Positions 54,572-62,285 of a stretch of DNA of 64,000 nucleotides are shown piece by piece. The notes beneath the pieces are model-generated. The model had not been told where the DNA came from. It was given only the letters and a program-made list of their open reading frames with translations, and searched no databases. Location: the NCBI GenBank assembly GCA_025363575.1, contig JANYDM010000058.1, forward strand, positions 1 through 64,000, in the 5' to 3' direction. Origin of the DNA: Betaproteobacteria bacterium (lineage in GTDB: Bacteria > Pseudomonadota > Gammaproteobacteria > Burkholderiales > SG8-41). Numbering within the stretch: the first letter of the stretch is position 1; each line of letters begins with the position of its first letter. The translations under genes and the position numbers were made by a program.

Positions 54572-54620
54572 GCCGGCGCAAACTGCGATGCGCGCGGCAT
54601 GAAAAACACTGGCTGACGCA

Positions 54621-55547
54621 ATGCGCGCACCCCAGTCAGTCCCGGACGTCGAGGCCGTCAAAAGTTATCTGGCCGGCTTGCAGAACAGCATCGTCACGCG
54701 GCTCGCCGCGGTCGACGGCAAGTCTTTTCGCACCGACGAATGGAAACGTTCTGAAGGCGGTGGCGGTGTCAGCCGCGTAATCGAAGAAGGCGGTATCTTC
54801 GAGCGCGGCGGTGTGAATTTCTCGCACGTGACGGGCAAGGCCCTGCCGCCTGCTGCCACCGCGTCGCGTCCGGAACTCGCGGGGCGCAGTTGGGAAGCGC
54901 TCGGCGTTTCGCTCGTATTGCATCCGCGCAATCCGTTCGCACCGACCGTGCACATGAATGTGCGGTTTTTTGCCGCTTACGCGCCGGACAACGGCGCCGC
55001 GGCGGTCTGGTGGTTCGGCGGCGGCATGGATCTGACGCCCTACTTCGGATTCACCGACGATGCCGTGCATTTTCATGCCAGCTGCCGCGATGCGCTCTCG
55101 CCTTTCGGGGCGACCTGCCATGCGCGCTACAAAAAGTGGTGCGACGATTATTTCTATCTCAAGCACCGGGCGGAGCCGCGCGGCATCGGCGGAATTTTCT
55201 TCGATGATCTGAACGCGCCCGATTTCGCCACCTGCTTCCGGTTGCAGCAAAGCGTCGGCGATCATTTTCTGGACGCTTATATGCCGATACTCGAGCGCCG
55301 CAAAGACCTGGCGTACGGCGAGCGTGAGCGTGACTGGCAGGCCTATCGCCGCGGTCGTTATGTTGAATTCAACCTGGTGTGGGATCGCGGCACGCTGTTC
55401 GGGCTGCAATCGGGCGGCCGCACCGAATCGATACTGATGTCGCTGCCGCCGCTCGTCAAATGGCGCTACGACTGGCATCCGGCGCCCGGCACCGCGGAAG
55501 CGGCTTTGCTCAGCGAGTTCCTTACCGGCAAGGATTGGCTCGCGTAG
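54621..55547 (+). CDS. hemF: Oxygen-dependent coproporphyrinogen III oxidase
   Basis: HemF oxidatively decarboxylates coproporphyrinogen III to protoporphyrinogen IX using oxygen. The 308 aa protein shows the family signatures [15 protein letters not shown] near the N terminus, [24 protein letters not shown] and [12 protein letters not shown], then [22 protein letters not shown]. Oxygen dependence fits the aerobic gene set here (glpD, cytochrome c4). It lies 49 bp after purD and is probably still on that transcript. Confidence 0.97.
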   Translation: MRAPQSVPDVEAVKSYLAGLQNSIVTRLAAVDGKSFRTDEWKRSEGGGGVSRVIEEGGIFERGGVNFSHVTGKALPPAATASRPELAGRSWEALGVSLVLHPRNPFAPTVHMNVRFFAAYAPDNGAAAVWWFGGGMDLTPYFGFTDDAVHFHASCRDALSPFGATCHARYKKWCDDYFYLKHRAEPRGIGGIFFDDLNAPDFATCFRLQQSVGDHFLDAYMPILERRKDLAYGERERDWQAYRRGRYVEFNLVWDRGTLFGLQSGGRTESILMSLPPLVKWRYDWHPAPGTAEAALLSEFLTGKDWLA

Positions 55548-55569
55548 GCAGCAGCCAGGGCGCGCACCG

Positions 55570-56103
55570 ATGTTTGCATTGTCACGCGCCGGCGTTCTCT
55601 TCCGCACGATCGTTTGCACAGTAGGGTGGGCCTTCTGTATGGCGGAGGCCGCCGAATTACCGTGGCGGGTCCGCATGGACGGCTTCGGCCCGATCCGCGT
55701 GGGCATGACGCGGGTGCAGGCAGAACGCGCGGCGGGTTTGCCGTTAAGCGACGATCGCGCCGTTAGCGGCGCTTATTGTTACTACCTCGATTTCACGCGC
55801 GGGGTCACGGGCGTTGCAATCATGTTTACGGAGGGCAGAATAGCGCGCGTGGATGTCCTCGCCGCGGGCTATGCAACACTTTCAGGTGCCCGCATCGGCG
55901 ATACGGAAACACGCTTGCGCGACCTCTACGGCGGGCGCGCGCAATTCAGTCCGCATAAATACCTGGGAAGCAGCGGCAATTACGTCACGATAGTCTCTGC
56001 CAATGGCCGCTATGCCGTGCAATTCGAGACGCATCACGGGCGTATCACACGCTATCGTGCAGGCAGGTTTCCGGAAGTAGGTCTGGTCGAAGGTTGCAAT
56101 TAG
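55570..56103 (+). CDS. Secreted conserved hypothetical protein
   Basis: A 177 aa exported protein without a function I can name. The signal peptide is MFALSRAGVLFRTIVCTVGW with cleavage near CMAEAA-EL (about residue 28). The mature part has the repeated pattern seen in small bacterial exported domains: DGFGPIRVGMTRVQAERAAG, then a YCYY strand, EGRIARVDV, GARIGDTETRLRDLYGG and a YAVQFE strand. The IRVGMT and ARIGDT units look like an internal duplication. Cys residues (YCYY; final EGCN) could pair. It lies 22 bp after hemF and ahead of the aryl-polyene operon; no functional link to either is evident. Confidence 0.8.
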   Translation: MFALSRAGVLFRTIVCTVGWAFCMAEAAELPWRVRMDGFGPIRVGMTRVQAERAAGLPLSDDRAVSGAYCYYLDFTRGVTGVAIMFTEGRIARVDVLAAGYATLSGARIGDTETRLRDLYGGRAQFSPHKYLGSSGNYVTIVSANGRYAVQFETHHGRITRYRAGRFPEVGLVEGCN

Positions 56104-56298
56104 TCCTACAAGAGCAGCTGCAACCCAGTCGGAAGTCGACGCCCGCGCGTTTGATTGCGAATCTGCTTTCGACGGTGTAACGTGCGAAAAAAGGGCGGCG
56201 TGCACGTTTTCAGCAGCATTAAACGGCTGACGTCACACTGGATTGCACAATAAACAGGGAGTGGCGGCGGCTGCGGCGTAGTGCTCCAGCGCCGTGGT

Positions 56299-56994
56299 AT
56301 GAACTGCAAAATTCCAATTGCCAGCTGGGCAGTGTGGGGCGATGAGTGCGCGCCTTCCGCAATCGCAAATCAGAGCGCGCCCGACGTGCGCTTCGTCGAC
56401 CCGATATTGCGGCGGCGCCTGAATCCTCTGGCAAGAATGGGGCTGCATGTGGCGCATGCATGCGCCGCCGGCAGCGCGCCAGTGCGACTGGTATATGGAT
56501 CACGCCATGGCGACCTGCGTTGCACGACGCAGCTACTGGAGGAACTGGCCACCGGCGAGCCGCTGTCACCTACGGTATTTAGCTTGTCCGTGCTCAACGC
56601 CACCGGGGGGCTGTGGTCTATCATCCGTCGCGACCATTCTCCAGGCACGGCGGTTTCGGCCGCGGAAGAAACATTCGGTTTCGCGCTGCTCGAGGCAGCG
56701 ACCCAGTGCGCATGCAATCCGGCGGAAACTGTGCTGATGATATACGCGGACGAACCGGTGCCCCCGCCGTATCGCCGCTACATTCCCGGCAAGGAAACCG
56801 CGCACGCAGTCGGGGTGCTGCTGCGGGCCGACGCTAAACTGGTGATCGAATGCGAGACGGCCGCCGCGGATTCGGGTGCTGAAACGCTGCCACAATCGCT
56901 GGCTTTCACGCGCTGGCTCGCCGGCGAATGCGCGCAAGCAGTATCGTGGCGCGGGCCCGACCGCAGTTGGCGCTGGCGGCGGCTCGATGATTAA
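56299..56994 (+). CDS. Ketosynthase-like chain-length factor of aryl-polyene synthesis (ApeC-like)
   Basis: A 231 aa protein of the short beta-ketoacyl-synthase-like N-terminal family (Ketoacyl-synt_2 type). The N terminus (CKIPIASWAVWGDE) and the central VFSLSVLNATGGLWSIIRRD and ETFGFALLEAA segments fit the subunit that pairs with an active ketosynthase and limits polyene length. There is no catalytic Cys in the nucleophile position and the protein is half the length of a true ketosynthase, so it is unlikely to be catalytic alone. I prefer the ATG at 56299 over a GTG at 56281. It opens the operon and overlaps the next gene by 8 bp. Confidence 0.82.
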   Translation: MNCKIPIASWAVWGDECAPSAIANQSAPDVRFVDPILRRRLNPLARMGLHVAHACAAGSAPVRLVYGSRHGDLRCTTQLLEELATGEPLSPTVFSLSVLNATGGLWSIIRRDHSPGTAVSAAEETFGFALLEAATQCACNPAETVLMIYADEPVPPPYRRYIPGKETAHAVGVLLRADAKLVIECETAAADSGAETLPQSLAFTRWLAGECAQAVSWRGPDRSWRWRRLDD

Positions 56995-57778
56995 TCTCAA
57001 CTACTACTGGCGTCTTGCCGTGACGGCCTCATGCTTCGCGGGTTTCGGCGTCGTCGGCCTCATGCTGACACTGCTCGTCTTTCCCTCGATGCGCGTCCTG
57101 CCCGGCGGCTCGCGCAGTCGCGCGTCGCGTGCGCAGTGGATGGTGCACAAGAGCTTCGCGGCCATGGTGTGGACGCTGCGCACGTTCGGTGCGATGCGCC
57201 TCGAGGTCAGGCGCGGCGAAAATCTCCGTGACTGCGGCGGCGCGCTGGTGATTGCAAACCATCCGACCATACTCGACATCGTGGTCATTTGTTCGATCAT
57301 GCCGAACGTATGCTGCGTCGTCAAAAGTGGCGCGTGGCGCAACCCGTTCATGCGCGGCGTCGTGCGCGCCGCGGGCTACATCGACAATTCGACCGCCGAT
57401 TCGCTGATCGACGACTGCGCGGCGCAGCTTGCCGCCGGCACGCCGCTGGTCATTTTTCCGGAGGGCACACGGACACGAGCGGGGCGGCCGCTCAGGTTCC
57501 TGCGCGGCGCCGCGTATGTCGCATTGCGCAGCAATTGCCGCTTGCTGCCGGTGGTGATTCGCTGTGATCCGCCGACTTTGAGCAAAGGGGAAAAGTGGTA
57601 TCGTATCCCGGCACGGTCGTTTCACTATAAAGTCGACGTGCAAAGCCCGCTGCGAATTGAGGAGATGATTGATCCGGCGGCACCGCCGGCGATCGCCGCC
57701 CGCCAGCTGACAGCGGCGCTCGAGCGCTATTTCACGAAGGAAGTCGCTGGCTATGGAAATGCTGAAGTCGGAAATTAA
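56987..57778 (+). CDS. Lysophospholipid-type acyltransferase (PlsC family, ApeD-like)
   Basis: A 263 aa membrane acyltransferase. An N-terminal transmembrane segment (about 9-34) is followed by the PlsC motif I as His92-x4-Asp97 in IANHPTILDIVV and motif III FPEGTRTRAGRP. A late motif IV-like Pro (LPVVIRCDPP) is present. The ATG at 56987 overlaps the previous stop (ATGATTAA). In aryl-polyene clusters such enzymes help build the lipid that anchors the pigment in the outer membrane. The substrate here is inferred from context. Confidence 0.88.
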   Translation: MINLNYYWRLAVTASCFAGFGVVGLMLTLLVFPSMRVLPGGSRSRASRAQWMVHKSFAAMVWTLRTFGAMRLEVRRGENLRDCGGALVIANHPTILDIVVICSIMPNVCCVVKSGAWRNPFMRGVVRAAGYIDNSTADSLIDDCAAQLAAGTPLVIFPEGTRTRAGRPLRFLRGAAYVALRSNCRLLPVVIRCDPPTLSKGEKWYRIPARSFHYKVDVQSPLRIEEMIDPAAPPAIAARQLTAALERYFTKEVAGYGNAEVGN

Positions 57779-58019
57779 GCAGCTGCTTATCGATACGCTG
57801 GACCTGGAGGATCTCAACCTGCAGGACATTGCGGATGATATGGCGCTCTTCGGCGACGAGGGACTGGGCCTCGATTCCATCGACGCGCTCGAGCTCGGCG
57901 TGGCGCTGCGCAAGAAATACCGTCTGCAGTTCGAGGCCGGCGACGCCGGCATCCGCGATTATTTCCGGACCGTCAACAGCCTCGCCGAACTGGTGCGCAG
58001 CAGGCGCAACGACGGCTGA
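57753..58019 (+). CDS. Acyl carrier protein (first of two, ApeE-like)
   Basis: An 88 aa acyl carrier protein with phosphopantetheine attachment Ser42 in GLGLDSIDALELG. Acidic helices flank it and the C terminus ends RRNDG. It starts inside the preceding acyltransferase gene (26-bp overlap), so translation is coupled. The conserved pair of ACPs is a hallmark of aryl-polyene clusters, where one carries the aryl starter and growing chain. Which of the two does so here cannot be told. Confidence 0.92.
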   Translation: MEMLKSEIKQLLIDTLDLEDLNLQDIADDMALFGDEGLGLDSIDALELGVALRKKYRLQFEAGDAGIRDYFRTVNSLAELVRSRRNDG

Positions 58020-58050
58020 ACAGCGGCAGCGGCAAACAGGAGACTGGATA

Positions 58051-58296
58051 GTGACCGAGGAAGAAATACTTGCAAAGCTCAAGGAGATCCTGCGCGATGC
58101 GTTCGAGATCGATCCATCCGCGGTGACTTCGCAGGCAAACCTGTACGAAGAGCTCGGTTTGGACAGCATCGATGCGGTAGACCTCGCGATCAAGCTGCAG
58201 GAGATGACCGGCAAGCGGATCAAGCCGGAGAACTTCAAGGGCGTGCGCACGGTCGGCGACGTAATCGGCGTAGTGCGTACGCTGCTCGCCAGCTGA
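58051..58296 (+). CDS. Acyl carrier protein (second of two, ApeF-like)
   Basis: An 81 aa acyl carrier protein. The start is GTG at 58051 (read as Met, then TEEEILAKLKEI), chosen because AGGAG lies 8 bp upstream; longer frames begin inside the first ACP gene. The phosphopantetheine Ser39 is in YEELGLDSIDAVDLAIKLQ, and helix III (VRTVGDVIGVV) is normal. It follows the first ACP by 31 bp. The next gene starts with GTG 2 bp after its stop. Confidence 0.92.
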   Translation: MTEEEILAKLKEILRDAFEIDPSAVTSQANLYEELGLDSIDAVDLAIKLQEMTGKRIKPENFKGVRTVGDVIGVVRTLLAS

Positions 58297-58298
58297 TC

Positions 58299-58880
58299 GT
58301 GACAGTCGCTGCATCCATCAACGGCGCGAAAGTCGCTCGCTCCCTGTTATGGGCCGTCTATCCATTTGTCGTTTTTTTCAGTCTCGACGTAGTCGAGCCG
58401 CGCGTGCTCGGCCTGCTGTTGCTGTTGCTGCTCGTGCTGCGGCACTTCGACCGGGCGCAGCGCTTTTTGCGCAGTCTCGGTTGGACGAGCTACGCCGTTC
58501 TGGCGGCCCTTGCAGCGCTTGCCGTCGGCGTCATGGCGACCAATAGCGAGCAGTTGCTGCGGCTCTACCCGGCTGCCATCAATCTCGGCATGCTGCTGCT
58601 GTTCGGGTTGTCGTTGCGGCAGCCGCCGTCCATGATCGAGCGCTTTGCGCGGCTGCACCAGCCGCAGCTCACGCCGGCGGACATCCGCTATACGCGACAG
58701 GTGACCCGCATCTGGTGCCTGTTCTTCGTCGCCAACGGCGCGCTGGCGGCGTACACCGCAGTGCTGGGCTCGCGCGAGCTGTGGGTGCTCTATAACGGAC
58801 TCATCGCTTACGTGCTGATCGGCGCGCTGCTCGGTGGCGAATGGATCTACCGGCGTCATTTACGGCCCGGCCGTGTCTGA
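58299..58880 (+). CDS. Small polytopic membrane protein (COG4648-like, ApeG-like)
   Basis: A 193 aa inner-membrane protein with about five hydrophobic segments (near residues 15-30, 35-48, 63-80, 90-106, 138-155 and 160-182) and a central cytoplasmic region (RLHQPQLTPADIRYTRQVT). It starts with GTG, and a run of CTG/TTG codons encodes LLLLLLLVL. Proteins of this type sit between the ACP and ligase genes in aryl-polyene clusters. The molecular role is unknown. Its end overlaps the next gene by 8 bp. Confidence 0.8.
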   Translation: MTVAASINGAKVARSLLWAVYPFVVFFSLDVVEPRVLGLLLLLLLVLRHFDRAQRFLRSLGWTSYAVLAALAALAVGVMATNSEQLLRLYPAAINLGMLLLFGLSLRQPPSMIERFARLHQPQLTPADIRYTRQVTRIWCLFFVANGALAAYTAVLGSRELWVLYNGLIAYVLIGALLGGEWIYRRHLRPGRV

Positions 58881-60612
58881 CGCTGCCTGGCTGCCGCTGC
58901 ACCGGCTGCTCGTTGATGGCCGCGCCGCGGACTATCCAGTCTGCATCGGAGACGCGGGCGCCGTCGACTGGCGCACCTTTTCCACGCGCGTCGCAGAGCT
59001 GGCCGCTCTCTTTGCGCGCCGCGACGAGCAGCGCTGGGCGCTCGCGTGCGCGGACCCGTTTGAATTTTGCTGCGTTCTGTTCGGTCTGTGGCATGCCGGG
59101 CGCCGGCCCGTAGTGCCGGCGAATTTTCAGCCGGGCACGCTGGCGACGACGTTGCGGGCCGTAGATGCCGCGGTGGTCGATGAAATCCTCCGCCCGGTAT
59201 TGAGCATGGCCAGCGCGCCGGTCGTGACAAGCACTTCTGCGATTAACGGCGGCGAACACCCACTTGCACCGCTCGACGCGCACGCCATCGCGCTCGAGCT
59301 CTTTACGTCCGGCAGCACCGGCGAGCCGAAGTGCGTAAGTAAATCGGTGGCCCAGCTCGAAAATGAAATCGCCGTGCACGAATCGCTTTGGGGCAGGGCG
59401 ACCGGCGCGGCGCTGGTGGCCGCCACGGTTCCGCACCACCATATCTACGGCTTGCTGTTTCGCCTCTTATGGCCACTGGCCGCCGGACGCCGCTTTGACA
59501 CCGCAATGCTGGGCGATCCTGGCGAACTGCAGGCGCGCCTGACGAAATGGCGGGACGTCGTAGTGATGTCCAGCCCCGCAATGCTGGCGCGTTTGCCGGG
59601 ATTGATTGCCCTTACGTCGTTGCGTCCTGCCCCGAAATATTTTTTCTCGTCCGGCGGACCGTTGACGGCAGCGGCGGCCGCCGAATTCCGCGAGCAGCTC
59701 GGGCAGGCGCCGACGGAAATCTTTGGCAGCACCGAAAGTGGCGGCATCGCGTGGCGCCGTCAGGGGCCCGATGATGCGGCGTGGACGCCGCTGCCCGGCG
59801 TGAAGGTCGATCTCTGCCCGGACGGCGCGCTGGAGGTGAGTTCGCCCTTTCTTGCCGATCCGCGGCCGTTGCGCATGGACGATGCGGCTGCAATCCAGGC
59901 GGACGGGCGCTTCTTCCTTAAAGGCCGGCTCGACGCAGTGGTCAAAATCGAAGGCAAGCGGCTGTCGCTTGCCGCCATGAGCGAGCGGCTTCGCCAGCAC
60001 GAGTGGGTAGGCGATGCCGCCGCGACCGCGCTGACGGGCGCGCGCGAGATGGTGGGCGCGGCTTTGACCTTGAGTGACGCCGGGCAGCACGCGCTCGCGC
60101 GCGATGGCGGCCGCAAGGTCAGGCAGGCGCTGCATGCGCATCTCGCGCGCTGGTTCGATCGCGTGCTGCTGCCGCGACGCTGGAAAATACTCGATACCCT
60201 GCCGTACGACGAGCGCGGAAAATTGACGCGCGCGGCGCTTGCGCAGCTGTTTGATCACGGCGATAAATCACTGCCCGAAATCATCGGTGCGAGCCACGCC
60301 GGCGGCCAAACCGTCATCCAACTCAAGATATCTCCCGATCTCGTCTATTTCGCCGGGCATTTCCCCGGCTTGCCCGTGCTGCCCGGCGTCGTGCAGATTG
60401 ACTGGGCCATTCGCTTCGCGCGGCGTTACGCGGACGCGGCGGGCGAGTTCGTCGCGCTCGAGGTAGTCAAATTTCACGCGATCGTGCTGCCCGGCGAGGA
60501 GCTCGAGCTGCAATTGCAGCACGCCCCGGGAGGTGACCATGTTAACTTCACCTACACGAATGTTGCGCGCAAATTTTCGTCAGGTCGCATAGTGTTCGGG
60601 ATCGCGCAATGA
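58873..60612 (+). CDS. Acyl-ACP ligase fused to FabA/FabZ-type dehydratase (ApeH-ApeI fusion)
   Basis: A 579 aa two-domain protein. Residues 1 to about 455 are an ANL adenylating enzyme: SGSTGEPK at 146-153, EIFGSTESGG, the GRFFLKGRLDAVVKIEGKR hinge and catalytic Lys450 in DERGKLTR. Residues about 470-579 are a hot-dog dehydratase with YFAGHFPGLPVLPG (His496) and Asp510, the FabA/FabZ catalytic pair. The first would load the aryl acid on ACP and the second dehydrate the beta-hydroxy chain. In E. coli aryl-polyene clusters these are separate genes. The GTG at 58873 gives an 8-bp overlap with the previous stop; a GTG at 58834 is also open. Confidence 0.88.
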   Translation: MSDAAWLPLHRLLVDGRAADYPVCIGDAGAVDWRTFSTRVAELAALFARRDEQRWALACADPFEFCCVLFGLWHAGRRPVVPANFQPGTLATTLRAVDAAVVDEILRPVLSMASAPVVTSTSAINGGEHPLAPLDAHAIALELFTSGSTGEPKCVSKSVAQLENEIAVHESLWGRATGAALVAATVPHHHIYGLLFRLLWPLAAGRRFDTAMLGDPGELQARLTKWRDVVVMSSPAMLARLPGLIALTSLRPAPKYFFSSGGPLTAAAAAEFREQLGQAPTEIFGSTESGGIAWRRQGPDDAAWTPLPGVKVDLCPDGALEVSSPFLADPRPLRMDDAAAIQADGRFFLKGRLDAVVKIEGKRLSLAAMSERLRQHEWVGDAAATALTGAREMVGAALTLSDAGQHALARDGGRKVRQALHAHLARWFDRVLLPRRWKILDTLPYDERGKLTRAALAQLFDHGDKSLPEIIGASHAGGQTVIQLKISPDLVYFAGHFPGLPVLPGVVQIDWAIRFARRYADAAGEFVALEVVKFHAIVLPGEELELQLQHAPGGDHVNFTYTNVARKFSSGRIVFGIAQ

Positions 60613-62285
60613 ATTTTACGCCCTGCCTGCTGGTGCCGGTCTACAACCATCCGCACACGGTGAGCGACATGGCGCGCCGCCTGTCTCCTTATGGCGTGCC
60701 GATCTTCATGGTCGACGACGGCAGCGACGCGCTGACGCAGGCGGCGCTGGCTGACGCGACCGCGCGCTGGCCGCTGGTTCGCCTGCTGCGTCTTGAGCAC
60801 AACCAGGGCAAAGGCGCCGCCGTCATGCACGGTATGCGCGCGGCGTTCGCCGCCGGCCATAGCCATGCGCTGCAGATCGATGCCGACGGACAGCACGCGA
60901 CCGCTGACGTCGCGCTTTTTTTCGAGCGCGCCCGCATTCATCCGGATGCCGTCATCTGCGGCAAGCCGGTGTTTGATGCGTCGATCCCGAAGGCGCGGCT
61001 CTACGGGCGCTATATCAATCATTTCTGGGTCTGGGTGGAAACCCTGTCGTTGGATATTCGCGACGCGATGTGCGGATTCCGGCTCTATCCGCTGGCGGCA
61101 ACCTGTCGTTTGCTCGATGAGGTTGCCATACCGCGGCGCATGAATTTTGACGGTGAAATCGTCGTGCGTCTGTATTGGCGCGGCCTGCCGGTGGAAAACA
61201 TCGCGACCCGCGTCACGTATCCGCCCGGCAGTGTTTCTCACTTCGACATGCTGCGCGACAATTTGCGCATAATCGGCAGTCATACGCGTCTAGCCCTTGG
61301 CATGCTGCCGCGCCTGCCGTTGCTGCTGGCGCGCAAATTCCGCGCGCGCGCGCAGTCCAGCCGCCACTGGTCGAAGGTCACGGAACTTGGTACGCGGCTC
61401 GGCATCCAGATCGTATTTGCGTGCTACCGGCTGCTGGGCGAGCGCATGGCGCGCCTGCTGCTGCACCCGGTCGTCGCCTACTATTTTGTCACGCGCGGCG
61501 TCGCGCGCGCGGCGTCGCGCCACTACCTGCGCCGACTGGCCGAGTTTTCGGCCGCTGCACCGCCGACCTGGCGCGACAGCTACCGTCATATGTATGCGTT
61601 CGCCGAAAGCGGGCTCGATAAATTCATCGCGTGGGCGGGCCACTTCGACCCGGCGCGCGCGGTGTTCCCGGCGCGCGCCGAATTCCAGCGCATATTGGAC
61701 GGCGGGCGCGGCGCAGTGATCGTGGGCTCGCATCTTGGCAATCTGGAATTGACGCGCGCGCTCGCCGTCGGCGGCCATTCGTCGGCGATCAACGCAGTCA
61801 TATATACTGACCATGCCATACGCTTCAACGGATTGCTGCAGCAGGCCAACGCCGCTTTTGGCGCGAACCTGATTCAGGTCTCGACTTTCGGTCCCGACAC
61901 CGCAATCAGGCTGCGCGACAAGATCGACCGCGGCGAATTGCTCGTCATTGTCGGCGATCGCACGCCGCCGGCCGAAAGCGGCAGAATCTGCTATGCGGAT
62001 TTTCTGGGATGTCGCGCGCCGTTCGCGCAGGGGCCGTTCGTGCTGGCGAGCCTGCTCGAGTGCCCGGTGTATTTGTTTTTCTGTCTGCGCGATGGCGCGG
62101 GTTACCGCGTGTACCTCGAGCACTTCGCGGAGCGCGTGGAGCTGCCGCGAAGCGAGCGCAGTGCGCGCCTGCAGCAGTATGTAGAGCGTTACGCGCAACG
62201 GCTCGAGAGCTATTGCGTCAAGGCGCCCGAGCAATGGTTTAATTTTTACGATTTCTGGCGCGTGGAAGCACAGGGAAAAACATGA
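60609..62285 (+). CDS. Glycosyltransferase family 2 fused to lipid A-type acyltransferase (ApeJ-like)
   Basis: A 558 aa two-domain protein. The N-terminal GT-A domain (about 1-240) has VPVYNH, MVDDGSD and the DxD-type DADGQH at 91-96, followed by a CGFRLYP segment. The C-terminal part (about 280-555) resembles LpxL/HtrB acyltransferases, with HX4E as His376-LGNL-Glu381 in GSHLGNLE, and SGRICYADFLG. Such fusions occur in aryl-polyene clusters and are thought to attach the pigment to a glycolipid anchor. The start overlaps the previous stop as ATGA, as does the end with the next gene. Confidence 0.88.
   Translation: MNFTPCLLVPVYNHPHTVSDMARRLSPYGVPIFMVDDGSDALTQAALADATARWPLVRLLRLEHNQGKGAAVMHGMRAAFAAGHSHALQIDADGQHATADVALFFERARIHPDAVICGKPVFDASIPKARLYGRYINHFWVWVETLSLDIRDAMCGFRLYPLAATCRLLDEVAIPRRMNFDGEIVVRLYWRGLPVENIATRVTYPPGSVSHFDMLRDNLRIIGSHTRLALGMLPRLPLLLARKFRARAQSSRHWSKVTELGTRLGIQIVFACYRLLGERMARLLLHPVVAYYFVTRGVARAASRHYLRRLAEFSAAAPPTWRDSYRHMYAFAESGLDKFIAWAGHFDPARAVFPARAEFQRILDGGRGAVIVGSHLGNLELTRALAVGGHSSAINAVIYTDHAIRFNGLLQQANAAFGANLIQVSTFGPDTAIRLRDKIDRGELLVIVGDRTPPAESGRICYADFLGCRAPFAQGPFVLASLLECPVYLFFCLRDGAGYRVYLEHFAERVELPRSERSARLQQYVERYAQRLESYCVKAPEQWFNFYDFWRVEAQGKT

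Noticed and set aside
54636..55706. A 356-codon frame antisense to hemF
   Set aside because: It is a shadow of hemF; no ribosome site, motif or neighbour supports it.
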